A stretch of 64,000 bases of DNA from Notospermus geniculatus (Eukaryota; Nemertea; Pilidiophora; Heteronemertea; Lineidae). The translations under genes were made by a program, and so were the position numbers. The stretch spans positions 43,262 through 107,261 of the forward strand of contig NMRB01002427.1 in NCBI GenBank assembly GCA_002633025.1. Direction: 5' to 3'. This document shows positions 10,770-20,719 of this stretch, in pieces; within the stretch, counting starts at the first letter, position 1; each line of letters starts with the position of its first letter. The notes beneath the pieces were generated by a model. That model was not told the DNA's origin and searched no databases. It worked only from the letters and a program-made list of their open reading frames with translations.

Positions 10770-11344
10770 TGATTTGCATGAAAAAGAGAGAAAATCAGAT
10801 GTGTGGTGACCTGCGCTGCCATCTACAAGAACGGGAGTGACCTAGGAATGAGCGGATGAGTGGCTCAGATATGAGTTCATGTGAACCTGTAGCTATCATG
10901 AATCTGGGTCACCTTGGCATTATGAGCGGAAGAGGTGTAATAAACCAGATGTGATGCTGCTGTTTATAAAGTGAAAGTGAAAACTCCTCACTGCTATGGA
11001 TTTGATTCCTAGCCATGTAAATGGCATCTCCAAACAAACTCATCAATATAAAGCAACAGACCCTCTACCACAGGATATTCAAGGACAAACACACTCCCTC
11101 AAAATGTGTTCGCCGCGGGTCAATATGCTAGTTGTGCATAATTAGTGATTGTTTTATAACATTTGGCGTCTGGTACGCCTGTACGTCACCGCCTCACTTT
11201 CGTTCAGTGATTTGGCAGTTGATACCGCTAAATACCACGGCTGACACGTCGTGCCACTGTTCATATTCCTTCGCTTGTCAACTGATAGGCTGTTTTCCAG
11301 AGTAGTAAAAAATCGCACTAGAATATCGTGTGTGGGTTGTCAAG
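10770..11344. other. No gene seen
   Basis: Intergenic or intronic sequence without exon signals that I could support. Confidence 0.3.
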
Positions 11345-11849
11345 TACGGTGGCCCATAAGGGACATTTAGTTTTTATTTTATATTTTTATTTTTTTTCTA
11401 CTTTTCTCCGCGGAAATAATGTTTTCTCCGCGGAAATAATGTTTTCTCCACGGANAAGTTAAATTCCGCGGAGAAAAGTTTAATTCCGCGGAGAAAAGTT
11501 TTCTCCGCGGAGAAAACATTATTTCCGCGGAGAAAACATTATTTCCGCGGAGAAATCTTTAATTCCGCGGAGAAAAGTTTTCTCCGCGGAGAAAACATTA
11601 TTTCCGCGGAGAAAACATTATTTCCCCGGAGAAAACTTTAATTCCGCGGAGAAAACATTATTTCCGCGGAGAAAACATTATTTCCGCGGAGAAAACATTA
11701 TTTCCGCGGAGAAAACTTTAATTCCGCGGAGAAAAGTTTTCTCCGCGTAGAAAACATTATTTCCGCGGAGAAAACATTATTTCCGCGGAGAAAAGTAGGA
11801 AAAAAATAAAAATATAAAATAAAAACTAAATGTCCCTTGGGCCACCGTA
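11345..11849. mobile_element. 505-bp foldback element with internal satellite
   Basis: Terminal inverted repeats of about 55 bp (tacggtggcccataaggg..., then tttagtttttattttatat) face each other at 11345 and 11849, and a 6-bp target duplication (gtcaag, 11339-11344 and 11850-11855) flanks the element. The whole interior is the 20-bp ccgcgg array described separately. It is non-coding and non-autonomous, and would depend on a transposase in trans. Confidence 0.8.
11402..11797. repeat. 20-bp satellite with palindromic tctccgcggaga core
   Basis: About 20 units at a 20-bp step, each centred on ccgcgg (SacII site), with a few variants (ccacgg, ccccgg, ccgcgt). Linkers are aataatgttt, aacattattt or aagtttaatt. 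The first units read in one orientation and the later ones mostly in the other. A single N at 11455 lies within the array. Confidence 0.9.
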
Positions 11850-11950
11850 GTCAAGCAACTTGAGTGTAATGCCCATGCAGTGCACGTTAAAATTCATACA
11901 AATTTCAAAATTCAGTAGAATTTAACAATTCTTGTTTCATTTCCCTGCAG

Positions 11951-12103
11951 TGCAAAGCCCATGTGAAGGTACTTGGGCTAGAATTGCCCGAATGGTATCC
12001 GAGGATGAACCACTTCAATCGAGATTGCCCTGCTCCAGCCATGCCAGCCTCTCTCCAACAGTTGAAAATGAAAGTTGATGTAGAGATGATCGAAACAGCA
12101 TGA
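11951..12103 (+). CDS. Terminal coding exon, unknown protein
   Basis: A strong 3' splice site (tttcatttccctgcag) precedes a frame open from the first base, coding 50 residues: CKAHVKVLGLELPEWYPRM, then NHFNRDCPAPAMPASLQQLK, then MKVDVEMIETA and TGA. An AATAAA signal follows 117 bp after the stop. The composition is protein-like and a decayed duplicate exists at 14676, which argues that this is a real exon. The family is not recognised. The candidate first exons at 3584 and 7701 are on the same strand. Confidence 0.65.
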   Translation, partial: CKAHVKVLGLELPEWYPRMNHFNRDCPAPAMPASLQQLKMKVDVEMIETA

Positions 12104-12219
12104 GGCTCGTTTTGTAAAGAAGTTCAAAAGTGGTCAGAAACACTGATTCATGGATGAAGTCTGGCACACATCATGTTGCTGCAACTAGGTTTGTATCTTG
12201 AACTGTGGTTAATGGGTAA

Positions 12220-12225
12220 AATAAA
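12220..12225 (+). terminator. Poly(A) signal AATAAA
   Basis: AATAAA 117 bp after the stop of the 11951 exon, followed by a T-rich stretch. Confidence 0.55.
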
Positions 12226-12262
12226 GGGCATTTTTAAGGCACTTTTATTTTGCTAGCACTGA

Positions 12263-13134
12263 TTTTTAGCTCAACCGTGAGCTTTAGTCGTCAGTCAGCG
12301 TCCGTCGTCGTCGTCCGTTAGCCATGTTAGCAGGGCACATTTTGTAACCGCTGGAGCTATTGATCTGAAACTTATACTCCTAGTCCTAGGTCAGATGACC
12401 TATGACACCAAGTTTTGGTCCGATTCGATTCTTGGCTTGGCCTCCAGGTGGCCAAAGCCAAAAACACTGAAGTGCAATAACTCCTGAACTAATGACTGGA
12501 TCATCTCCAAATTTGTATCATAGGTGTATCTAATTAGGAACGGGTTTTTGATTTGACGTACTTTTCAAGGTCACAGAGGTCAAAGTTCGACAAAAGTAAC
12601 GAACCTGCCACCATGGCCACAGTTCTTAATTATTTCACCATGTCTTCATATCTTGGATAAATGTGTATTAGAGGGGTACCTTCAAAAATACTGAGTTTCG
12701 GCCTGATCGGACATCCAATTTGGCCGCCATGTGGCGTAACCTGAAAATCATCCAAGTGCTAACTCAGGAACGGCTTGACCCAGAGTGCTCAAACTTGATA
12801 TTTGCCTTCCTCTAGATGACCTTTACAAGCACGTCAAATTTCGACCTGATTAAACTTCCAATATGGCCGCCAGGTGGCGTAACCCGAAAATCATGAAATG
12901 TGCTATAACTCAGGAACGACTTGACCCAGAGCGCTCAAATGTGCTATGTGGCTCCCTCTAGATGACCTTTATGTGCTTGTGAAGTTTAGGCCTGATCGAA
13001 CATCCAATATGGCTGCCAGGTGGCATAACCCCAAAATTGAAGTCCTGCAACTTGGGAATGACCTGACCCAGATTGCTCATTAACTGACATGCACCTCTCT
13101 CTGTCACTACACTATTATGTTCAAACGGGTGAGA
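12263..13134 (+). mobile_element. CGTCGT repeat family, copy C2
   Basis: Same head (tttttagctc), the same nuclear-receptor-like array (about 12566) and three tail units with ccgccatgtggcg (12724), ccgccaggtggcg (12867) and ctgccaggtggca (13013), spaced 143 and 146 bp. Inserted just after the 3' end of the 11951 exon. The last bases (ccatttcatt) are missing. Confidence 0.7.
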
Positions 13135-13178
13135 AAAGACTGAAATCTTTTCTGAAACCTAGTGCGGAAAAGTGCCAG

Positions 13179-13208
13179 CCTGAAAAAGACCCCGGTTGGG
13201 ATCGAAAC
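13179..13208 (+). ncRNA. Possible degenerate hammerhead-ribozyme-like motif
   Basis: cctgaaaaagacc-ccggttggga-tcgaaac resembles the CUGA...stem II...GAAAC core of hammerhead ribozymes found in Penelope-like retroelements, but the CUGANGA box is not intact. A neighbouring frame (PGWDRNFANILK...) is in repeat-like sequence. Weak. Confidence 0.2.
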
Positions 13209-13397
13209 TTTGCAAATATTCTGAAAATGGACTTACATTATCAGATTTGCCACGGGAGCTATAAAAAATCACCCAGGTACTCCTCAGAGGAGTGATTCCC
13301 TCCCGTCGGAGGGGGGGGGGAAGTGATTCCCTCCCGCTCTTTCAATGAATGTCAAGCGTCTTCAATCAAATGACGACGTCTTCTACCATTTTTACAG

Positions 13398-13515
13398 AAG
13401 CTCCCAAAATGGAAAACCAACGTTAAGGAAACGCCTGAACAAGCAAGATCAACAGAACTTATCGATGCTGAATGCAGATCAGTACAGTTTGAGACAACTA
13501 CCTCATGAAACACTT
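13398..13515 (+). CDS. Candidate internal exon, unknown product
   Basis: Flanked by ttctaccatttttacag and gtaagc (118 nt). Two of the three frames are open across it (KLPKWKTNVKETPEQ... and RSSQNGKPTLRKRLN...). The frame is undecided and no partner exon is known. It lies between C2 and the 14676 pseudo-exon, so it might belong to a duplicated copy of the 11951 gene. Confidence 0.3.
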
Positions 13516-13741
13516 GTAAGCCCTTGAACCTTGATTGACTTCAGCTCAAAATCATGGTGAGAACGCTGCAAAGGTAAGCCAACAGGAAGTTAGAATGCCC
13601 CTACCTTGCTGTAGCGAAAATGCTATTTAAATGGAGATTTTAAGGAGCACAGTATTGGATCTCTAATGCGTTATTTGACTGCCGACGTAGAGGGAGCCAC
13701 CTAGCTATAGCAAAACAAACTACAAAAATGCATTACATGTC

Positions 13742-14132
13742 AATGGTTAGAAATCAACCAAATCTTGTAGGATGATAATGGGGAGGCTAATCTAATGGTA
13801 GCAATCATTACCCAATTATTTAATCCCTAGCAACACATAACAACTCCATTGTTCTGCGGTACCCCTGGGATCATTTCAATGTTAGTACTGGTTAGAATTC
13901 AACCAATCCTTGTAGGATGATAATAGGGAGGCTAAGCTAACTCATGGTACCACTCATTACCGAGTTATGTAATCCCTAGCGACAGAATAGCAACTCCATT
14001 GTTCTGCGGTATCTCTGAGATCATTTCAATATTACTGCCGGGTTAGAATTCAACCAATCCTTGCAGTATGATAATTGGGAGGCTAAGCTAACTTACGGTA
14101 CCACTCAACCCAACATGCCCAATTATTTAATA
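13742..14132. repeat. Three tandem units of about 150 bp
   Basis: Each unit starts ggttagaa(t)tcaacca, then tgtaggatgataat, gggaggctaa, and ends ccattgttctgcggta, near 13745, 13889 and 14041. The third is truncated before the CAG run. Confidence 0.8.
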
Positions 14133-14134
14133 CC

Positions 14135-14153
14135 CAGCAGCAGCAGCAGCAGC
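14135..14153. repeat. (CAG) microsatellite
   Basis: Six CAG units directly after the third tandem unit. Confidence 0.9.
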
Positions 14154-14379
14154 ACAACTCAGGCTCAAAGGAGGATTTTGTCGGCATCCAGCATAGGGCT
14201 ATGAATGCTCTGGAATAATTCTGCCATGTCCAAATGCTTGCCGGTCGGTGCAGTATGAATCAAAGCAAATGATGTTGGCGTCTAATTTTGATCAGCTGTT
14301 GGTATCTGTAGTATTTAAATCAAGCCTTCCCCCAATTTTAAGCTAGCTGTACACATGCCGATAGCGCTCAGACAAATTT

Positions 14380-14581
14380 GGCACAGCCTTATTTGAAGTG
14401 GCAGTGCTATGAAACTTCACAGTATGTGCCCCATGCCACAACCACATCCGCCGTGGCAGTGCTGCGTGGCTGTGCCATTTTCCTTATCCAATCGGTGTTG
14501 ATATTTGGTGCAGCCGCACACAGTTGCACAATAATATTCTGGTCTCAGCCAATTTGGCTACGATGTAAATAAGGCTGTGCC
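14380..14581. mobile_element. 202-bp MITE with ggcacagccttattt ends
   Basis: ggcacagccttattt at the left is mirrored by aaataaggctgtgcc at the right. The interior repeats gtggcagtgct. No ORF of its own. Confidence 0.65.
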
Positions 14582-14675
14582 TAGTAATATTACTTGTCTT
14601 GTTTTCATGGTTTTAGTGATATCTTTCTTGGTCAAATAATGGTAAAACAGTATTCTTGTTTCTTTTCTCTACAAG

Positions 14676-14830
14676 TGCAAGTACCCCTGTGATTGAAGGA
14701 ACTTTGGGCAAGCAATGTATTTGAGGACAAGCCACTTCAATTGAGAATGCCCTGCTCCAGCCTCTCCAACAGTTGATCCAGAGATGGCCGAAAGATCATC
14801 ACCAAGGCTCATAATTGTTAAGAAGAATTG
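14676..14830 (+). pseudogene. Decayed duplicate of the 11951 terminal exon
   Basis: Matches the 11951 exon and its 3' UTR in order (tgcaag...cctgtg, gaggac/aagccacttcaat, gccctgctccagcc, ctctccaacagttga, then tggatgaagtct, gctgcaact, tttgtatcttg), with many indels and stops. The acceptor has decayed from ccctgcag to ctctacaag. The duplicate runs on into UTR to about 14905. Confidence 0.7.
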
Positions 14831-14961
14831 GTCAGGAATACTGGATGAAGTCTAGCATACCTCATTTTGCTGCAACTTCATGTACCGGTATTGTATCTTG
14901 TAATAATAGTCATGACAGTGCCTACACAGTGGCTATCACCAGCCGAATTGGAACGTTCCAG

Positions 14962-14989
14962 GACTACATGTACATGTACATGTACATGT
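14962..14989. repeat. (tacatg) microsatellite
   Basis: About four and a half tacatg units. Confidence 0.85.
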
Positions 14990-15479
14990 TGGCTACAGAA
15001 ATTGCACCATTTCACCTAACCATAGAAATTGCTGGGACATGTCAAAAAGGCCTAACTGTTTCATGCTTCAATACCAGCAATTTTGTTGTCCTAATGTTTT
15101 CTCTGATGGAGTATTGATTAAACCTACGAAGAAATGGCCAATTTAAGAAGAAATGACCCGGCTCTTGATGACCACTATTAGACCACTGTCATGACTGTAT
15201 GGCTAAGAATCCATTCACGCGAATTTCTAGCGGTGCGATGCCTCATCCTTTGTTCGTGACCAATGCTGCGGAAACCAACAATGCTTTCGAGTGTTTGCCG
15301 CTTGAAAATCGCGTGAGTGGACAGCCAACCTATGCGTGCCAGGTACTTTCAGAGAATCTGCTGTCTGAAACAAAGCTTTGGTTTGGTACATGTGCACCCA
15401 TAAGAGAAAAAGAAATGGACAGGAGTTTTTCTTGAAATCTTCAGTTGCTTTGGAGATTGTAGAAAAACTGCATCAATTC

Positions 15480-15966
15480 ATTTTTAGCCCACCTGTGAGC
15501 TCTTACGATGGTGCAGCGTTCGTCGTCGTCGTCGTCCGTCGATTTTCCTTTTGAGGTGCGCTAAAATGTGCATGTGTCTTGCAAACAATAGAATTTCTAT
15601 TGTTTGCGAGGCACATGCACATTTTAGCGCTCCTCAAAAAAAAAGGCCTGCGTCGTCCGTTAGTAGGGCACGTTTTGTAACCGCTGGGGCTATTGATCTG
15701 AAACTTGGTACATATATACCCCTATGTCAGATGACCTATGACACCAAGTTTTGGTCCGATTCGATTCTTGGCTTGGCCTCCAGGTGGCCAAAACCAAAAA
15801 CACAAAAAGTGCAATAACTCCTGAACTAATGACTTGATCATCTCTAAAATTTTTATCATAGGTGTAGTGTTTCATATTAGGATACATAACATATAACGGG
15901 TTTTTGATTTGACCTACTTATTCAAGGTCACAGTTCTTCATTATTTCACTGAGTGTCTTCATATCC
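15480..15966 (+). mobile_element. CGTCGT repeat family, copy C3 (3' truncated)
   Basis: Head tttttagcccacctgtgagc, cgtcgtcgtcgtccgtcg, then the gatctgaaacttggtacat middle and 'caaggtcacag'. The 145-bp tail units are absent. A 95-bp hairpin is inserted in the CGTCGT head. Confidence 0.7.
15548..15642. mobile_element. Foldback hairpin nested in C3
   Basis: ttttgaggtgcgctaaaatg... meets its reverse complement around the centre caaacaatagaa/ttctattgtttg. It splits the cgtcgtccgt head of C3. The same hairpin is in C4. Confidence 0.75.
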
Positions 15967-16246
15967 CTTACGAAATTCGTTTTCTCAGTCTCTCAAACGT
16001 CATTTTTGCCCAACTTTATTTCCCAAGTGAGTGTACCAGTGCTACGCCACTTGTCTGCTCCCACACCTACTGCTTCCATTTCTTCTTCGATCAATCGACC
16101 AATATCTGGGTGACGAGTGAGGATTGAGGATGTACTCCTTGAGATTTGTCATTTGAGAATGCGTTCCTCAGCAATTTTTCTGATAGCCTGCCTGCGTGCT
16201 CTCGCCTTCAAATTCTTGCATCCCTTTTGAATCTTCTGAACAAATG

Positions 16247-16476
16247 GTCGCGTGTCACAAATAGGGCACCCTAATATGGGGGATTGTCTCCCTTGAGATT
16301 TTTTTTCGGATTTTAATTTTGATTTTCTCCACAATGAGTGGGGCTATTTTACTGAATGAGGTACCATTTTGTAGCTTAGAATGTCTGCTTTAAAATAGTA
16401 ATCGATCCAATCTGCTTGCATCACACTGAAGGACTACAGATGCATTCAAGCAAATGAAGTCAGTGGGGGATCGGAN
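16247..16476. other. Unique spacer ending at a single N
   Basis: Copy A homology stops near 16246. The N at 16476 is directly followed by the first base of copy B. Confidence 0.6.
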
Positions 16477-17387
16477 GGTACTTTCAGAGAATCTGCTGTC
16501 TGAAACAAAGCTTTGGTTTGGTACATGTGCACCCATAAGAGAAAAAGAAATGGACAGGAGTTTTTCTTGAAATCTTCAGTTGCTTTGGAGATTGTAGAAA
16601 AACTGCATCGATTCATTTTTAGCCCACCTGTGAGCTCTTACGATGGTGCAGCGTTCGTCGTCGTCGTCGTCCGTCGATTTTCCTTTTGAGGTGCGCTAAA
16701 ATGTGCATGTGTCTTGCAAACAATAGAATTTCTATTGTTTGCGAGGCACATGCACATTTTAGCGCGCCTCAAAAAAAAAGGCCTGCGTCGTCCGTTAGTA
16801 GGGCACGTTTTGTAACCGCTGGGGCTATTGATCTGAAACTTGGTACATATATACCCCTATGTCAGATGACCTATGACACCAAGTTTTGGTCCGATTCGAT
16901 TCTTGGCTTGGCCTCCAGGTGGCCAAAACCAAAGACACAAAAAGTGCAATAACTCCTGAACTAATGACTTGATCATCTCTAAAATTTTTATCATAGGTGT
17001 AGTGTTTCATATTAGGATACATAACATATAACGGGTTTTTGATTTGACCTACTTTTCAAGGTCACAGTTCTTCATTATTTCACTGAGTGTCTTCATATCC
17101 CTTACGAAATTCGTTTTCTCAGTCTCTCAAACGTCATTTTTGCCCAACTTTATTTCCCAAGTAAGTGTACCAGTGCTACATGTACGCCGCTTGTCTGCTC
17201 CCACACCTACTGCTTTCATTTCTTCTTCGATCAATCGACCAATATCTGGGTGACGAGTGAGGATTAAGGATGTATTCCTTGAGATTTGTCGTTTGAGAAT
17301 GCGTTCCTCAGCAATTTTTCTGATAGCCTGCCTGCGTGCTTTCGCCTTCAAATTCTTGCGTCCCTTTTGAATCTTCTGAACAAATGC
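16477..17387. repeat. Near-identical tandem duplication, copy B
   Basis: Begins on the base after the N at 16476 with ggtactttcagagaatctgc, the first word of copy A. Includes C4 (16615-17101) and its hairpin (16683-16777). Confidence 0.9.
16615..17101 (+). mobile_element. CGTCGT repeat family, copy C4
   Basis: Duplicate of C3, carried by the tandem duplication rather than by separate insertion, since the nested hairpin and flanks are shared. Confidence 0.7.
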
Positions 17388-17627
17388 AGGATCAGAGACC
17401 GATTTCAATGACAGCCATTCTTCAGGGTCTTCGTTTTCAGAAGAATGTGTGGTGTCTATAACCAAAACTAAACTATTCTCATCCAAAGGAAATTCATCGA
17501 TATGTCACTTATGCATGGTTCTTGATCTGACACATGTTCAGTGTCTGATGGCTCAATGCCATAAGCTGACAGAACTGAAGAATCTGTTGTTTTTACAAGC
17601 TCCAAATAGGCCTGGTGAATAGATTGT
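17127..17627 (-). pseudogene. Transposon-like multicopy protein, middle part
   Basis: On the minus strand, frames read AYLELVKTTDSSVLSAYGIE, PSDTEHVSDQEPCISDIS and, after a frame change near 17490, LDENSLVLVIDTTHSSENED, RRQAIRKIAEERILKRQI and HPDIGRLIEEEMKAVGVGAD. From memory this resembles a multicopy family of marine invertebrate genomes with a GADxxRRTGxLT-type segment; the function is unknown. The frame fails after WEIKLGKNDV. A fragment of the same gene lies in copy A (16149-16334). Repeat C5 separates it from the zinc-finger part at 17892, which may be its N-terminal half. Confidence 0.5.
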
Positions 17628-17630
17628 GCA

Positions 17631-17890
17631 TTTTTAGCTCACCGGGGTGAGCTATTACGATGGGGAAGCGTCCGTCGTCCGTCGTCGTCCGGCGTCGTCC
17701 GTCGTCGTCCGTCGTCGTCGTGTTCCGTTAGCAGGGCACGTTTCGTAACCGCTGGGGCTGTGGATCTGAAACTTGGTACATACATAGCCCTAGGTCGCAT
17801 GACCCATGACACCAAGTTTCGGTCCGATTCGATTGTTGGCTTGGCCACCAGGTGGCCAAAACCAAAAACACAAAAAGTGCAATAACTCCT
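17631..17890 (+). mobile_element. CGTCGT repeat family, copy C5 (cut by N)
   Basis: Head tttttagctcaccggggtga and a long cgtcgtccg run. It stops at the single N at 17891, after gtgcaataactcct. The rest of the element is missing, so the N hides sequence of unknown length. Confidence 0.75.
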
Positions 17891-17891
17891 N

Positions 17892-18305
17892 CTGCCCTCT
17901 CCTTCCCTAGACCTTCTGCAACTCGTACACTGATAACAGGCCACCTTTTCCTGAACGCATACCACCAGTCTTTGCCGGGTCGTCCATTGCCAAAGGGATT
18001 TGTCCGTCCATCGGCTTGGATGATTTTGGCCACCATGTCAATCACATTTTCCCTTGTACGTCCATAGCCAATCTTCGCCATCTCATATCCACGCAACCGC
18101 TCCTGCTCCTCATCTTTGGAATGCACCATAGAACCATAAGTACGAGTACATACCTTCATGTGACTGTGTAAATCATCCTTCCAATCGAATACTTTGTCAC
18201 AGATTCCGAATGTAAACTTCTCAGTTGATCTGTGCATACTGTTCGTATGTTTCAGAAGGTCAGGACGTGAGAACACTTTATCACACACATCACATTCTTC
18301 ATAAG
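17892..18305 (-). pseudogene. C2H2-finger plus HTH transposon-like protein, N-terminal part
   Basis: Reading leftward: PYEECDVCDKVFSRPDLLKH then TNSMHR is a C2H2-like finger one residue shorter than usual between Cys and His. A second finger, FGICDKVFDWKDDLHSHMKVC with two residues split off, has lost its first Cys. Then GYEMAKIGYGRTRENVIDMV and PFGNGRPGKDWWYAFRKRWP match the pattern of the CENP-B/Tigger-type HTH seen in many pogo-like genes. It is cut by the N at 17891. Likely a DNA-binding protein of a transposon family, not a host factor. Confidence 0.5.
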
Positions 18306-18599
18306 GTTATAGAACTTTCTCAATTGCCACAGTGGCGTCAGCTCTTCCACACGCATGAACGGTACCCAAATCTCTTGGTCCAACCTGTGCTGGGATATGG
18401 CGAGTCGCACCATATGATGGTTGGAGACCGACCATGAAGTCAGGATGACCTCGATCACTCGTACCAGATGTACAAGCGTATCTTGGAAATATGGGGCGAG
18501 GTCGACTGAGTTGAACCGAATCTCAATATGATCACTTCTTAGCGTACGAAAATTCGTGAGATGTACTGCTACTGTACATGTACTATGAATACATTTTGC

Positions 18600-19340
18600 A
18601 CTTATGAATACATTTCACACTTATTTGAATTTTTCATGCCATAATTTTCCTCTATATTTCCTGGTTTGAAGTAATTGTTGATGACTGCCAAGATATTCAG
18701 TGCTTCTCTGTCCGTCAGTGAGGCATACCCTCCACGGAGGTACCGAGGTACCGTGGGGAAGTTTAGGAGATCCATGGCAAGCTGTTGATAGTGCCTTTTG
18801 TATGACGTATGGCGTATGGCGTTCTGTGAAGAATCCTTTATGATGCGATGGCCGTGGTGCCATCCATTCCATGGGTTTGTGCCATTTGGCATGAGAGCAG
18901 TTTTTTCCTGCCAAGTTGGTTTGCAGTCTCGCAAGCCAAAACCAGCCCTCTCTTGTCATCTGTAATACTCGAAAAGGCCTTGCTTCGGCTCTATCAGCCT
19001 GGACGTCGACCACTGTCAATTGGCCTGAATCCAGGGAGTGCCTCTGACACAGCCTTTGATTGTTTTCCATTGATATTTCGTTAATGGTGATAACCTTGTC
19101 TGTTGTTTCATTCATCTTCCCCTCCAAGACACTGTGCAACTTATCTTGTTTCTCCTCATCTAGGGATGTCCTTCAACAGAGTATCAATAGTATCAGCAAA
19201 GCTGACCGCTATTCCCAAAACCTCTTCCTGTGCCTTTCTCGACTCAGCTGGTCCAATATATCCAAATAGGCTAGAGTCTGTTGTTTCTATCCCTCATTTG
19301 GTGAGACAAATAACAAAGAGTGGCGTTTGGTATTCTTTTC
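18600..19340 (-). pseudogene. Broken frames of unknown protein
   Basis: Minus-strand pieces with protein-like wording (YLRGGYASLTDREALNILAV; FGYIGPAESRKAQEEVLGIA) occur in different frames, interrupted by shifts. They lie upstream of the zinc-finger relic on the same strand and may be part of the same or a neighbouring element. No family is recognised. Confidence 0.3.
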
Positions 19341-19619
19341 TGGGCTTCTTGGCGTAGATTGCAGCGTCCATCTCCAGCTGGTCCGGGGGCTTCCCTGCGA
19401 CGAAAGACAAGGGTGTCACAATTTCTCACCCAAGCATGAGACGAGGTGGTGCAAAACCGCTCGACTCCTTCACACTGGTGTTGTATGCAAACTGCACTAC
19501 AGGCAAATACTTAACCCAGTCTCTCTAATGCCAGGACCATGGGATCCCAAACCGAGTAATGAACAGTCCTACCAACACCTGCACCACGACTAAGGCTTGC
19601 TGGCAGGGAAGCGGGTACA

Positions 19620-20157
19620 ACTCGACCCACTTCGTGAAATAGTCTTACAAAACAAGTATTACCTTATACAGTCTCCACATAACGGAAACGGCCCATAATG
19701 TCCACTCCAACTCTGTCCAAAGGTCTACACTCATCCATATATTGCAATGGAGCCGGCCTGCGAGGCTGTGGACTGTGTCGACATTCACTGTTTGGCACTT
19801 CCAGATCTGCTCCCTTACAAAGTCATGCAGCCACCCCGGGGAAATAGTAGGTCTCCCTTATCCGCTTCACCGTCTTTCATACATCAAAGCAGGGTGTCCT
19901 GCTGTCACATATGAATGAGCTGAATGGAAAATGTCTAATTTGTTATCATCAGGCACCACCTAACGGAGCTCAAATCCATCCCTGCCTACCAATTCACATG
20001 CTTCATGCAGTCCTGGCCTATTCACCATCCTAAACGTAAACGAACCAAGAAATTCCAACAACCGGGCGACTTGGCCTTCTGGTTCCTTCAAATTAACCCT
20101 TTCGGGACGGATCTCGCCGTTTGGCGAGATTGGCCTGTACCACACACCCTTGCGCAT
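19620..20157 (-). pseudogene. Ty3/Gypsy-type pol relic (RNase H end and integrase)
   Basis: From 20157 leftward, ARLLEFLGSFTFRMVNRPGL matches the end of the Gypsy RNase H region, which typically closes with a HRPG-type motif. Further on, around 19690-19760, frames give PLQYMDECRPLDRVGVDIMG and then a LFHEVGRVVP-like piece. This is the Gypsy integrase entry, in which VGVDIMG carries the first catalytic Asp. There are stops between them. No LTRs were recognised. Confidence 0.6.
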
Positions 20158-20418
20158 TCAAACTGGCATAGAATCGTAACCAGTGGACCGATCCGCGTTC
20201 TCTTTGCTGATTTTTTAATGCGAGACTACCCCCCCCCCTCAATGCGCGATTTTGCTCCGTTTGAAGAAACCTGGCTAAAATTGCGTTTTAAAGCTTCTCC
20301 CGGGGACTAGACTAGCAGACTCCAAAGTGCAAATCTGACATGTTGTGACAAAATGGCCATATCTCCGGAACGGAAGCAGCTACGACGACGCGACTGGCGC
20401 CAAAAGAAAGAGGAGAAA

Positions 20419-20719
20419 NNNNNNNNNNNNNNNNNNNNNNNNNNNNNNNNNNNNNNNNNNNNNNNNNNNNNNNNNNNNNNNNNNNNNNNNNNNNNNNNNN
20501 NNNNNNNNNNNNNNNNNNNNNNNNNNNNNNNNNNNNNNNNNNNNNNNNNNNNNNNNNNNNNNNNNNNNNNNNNNNNNNNNNNNNNNNNNNNNNNNNNNNN
20601 NNNNNNNNNNNNNNNNNNNNNNNNNNNNNNNNNNNNNNNNNNNNNNNNNNNNNNNNNNNNNNNNNNNNNNNNNNNNNNNNNNNNNNNNNNNNNNNNNNNN
20701 NNNNNNNNNNNNNNNNNNN
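20419..20719. other. Assembly gap (301 N)
   Basis: Run of N directly bordering the left 15-bp array. The array's true length on this side is unknown. Confidence 0.99.

Larger units (their letters stand above)
15342..16246. repeat. Near-identical tandem duplication, copy A
   Basis: Repeats at 16477-17387 with an offset of 1135 bp. An 88-residue frame is identical in both. The second half differs by a few substitutions and a tacatg insertion. Contains C3, its nested hairpin and a minus-strand fragment of the transposon-like gene annotated at 17127. Confidence 0.9.

Noticed and set aside
11402-11797. CRISPR-like array (regular 20-bp repeats)
   Set aside because: There are no unique spacers, units are palindromic and the host is an animal; it is a satellite inside a foldback element.
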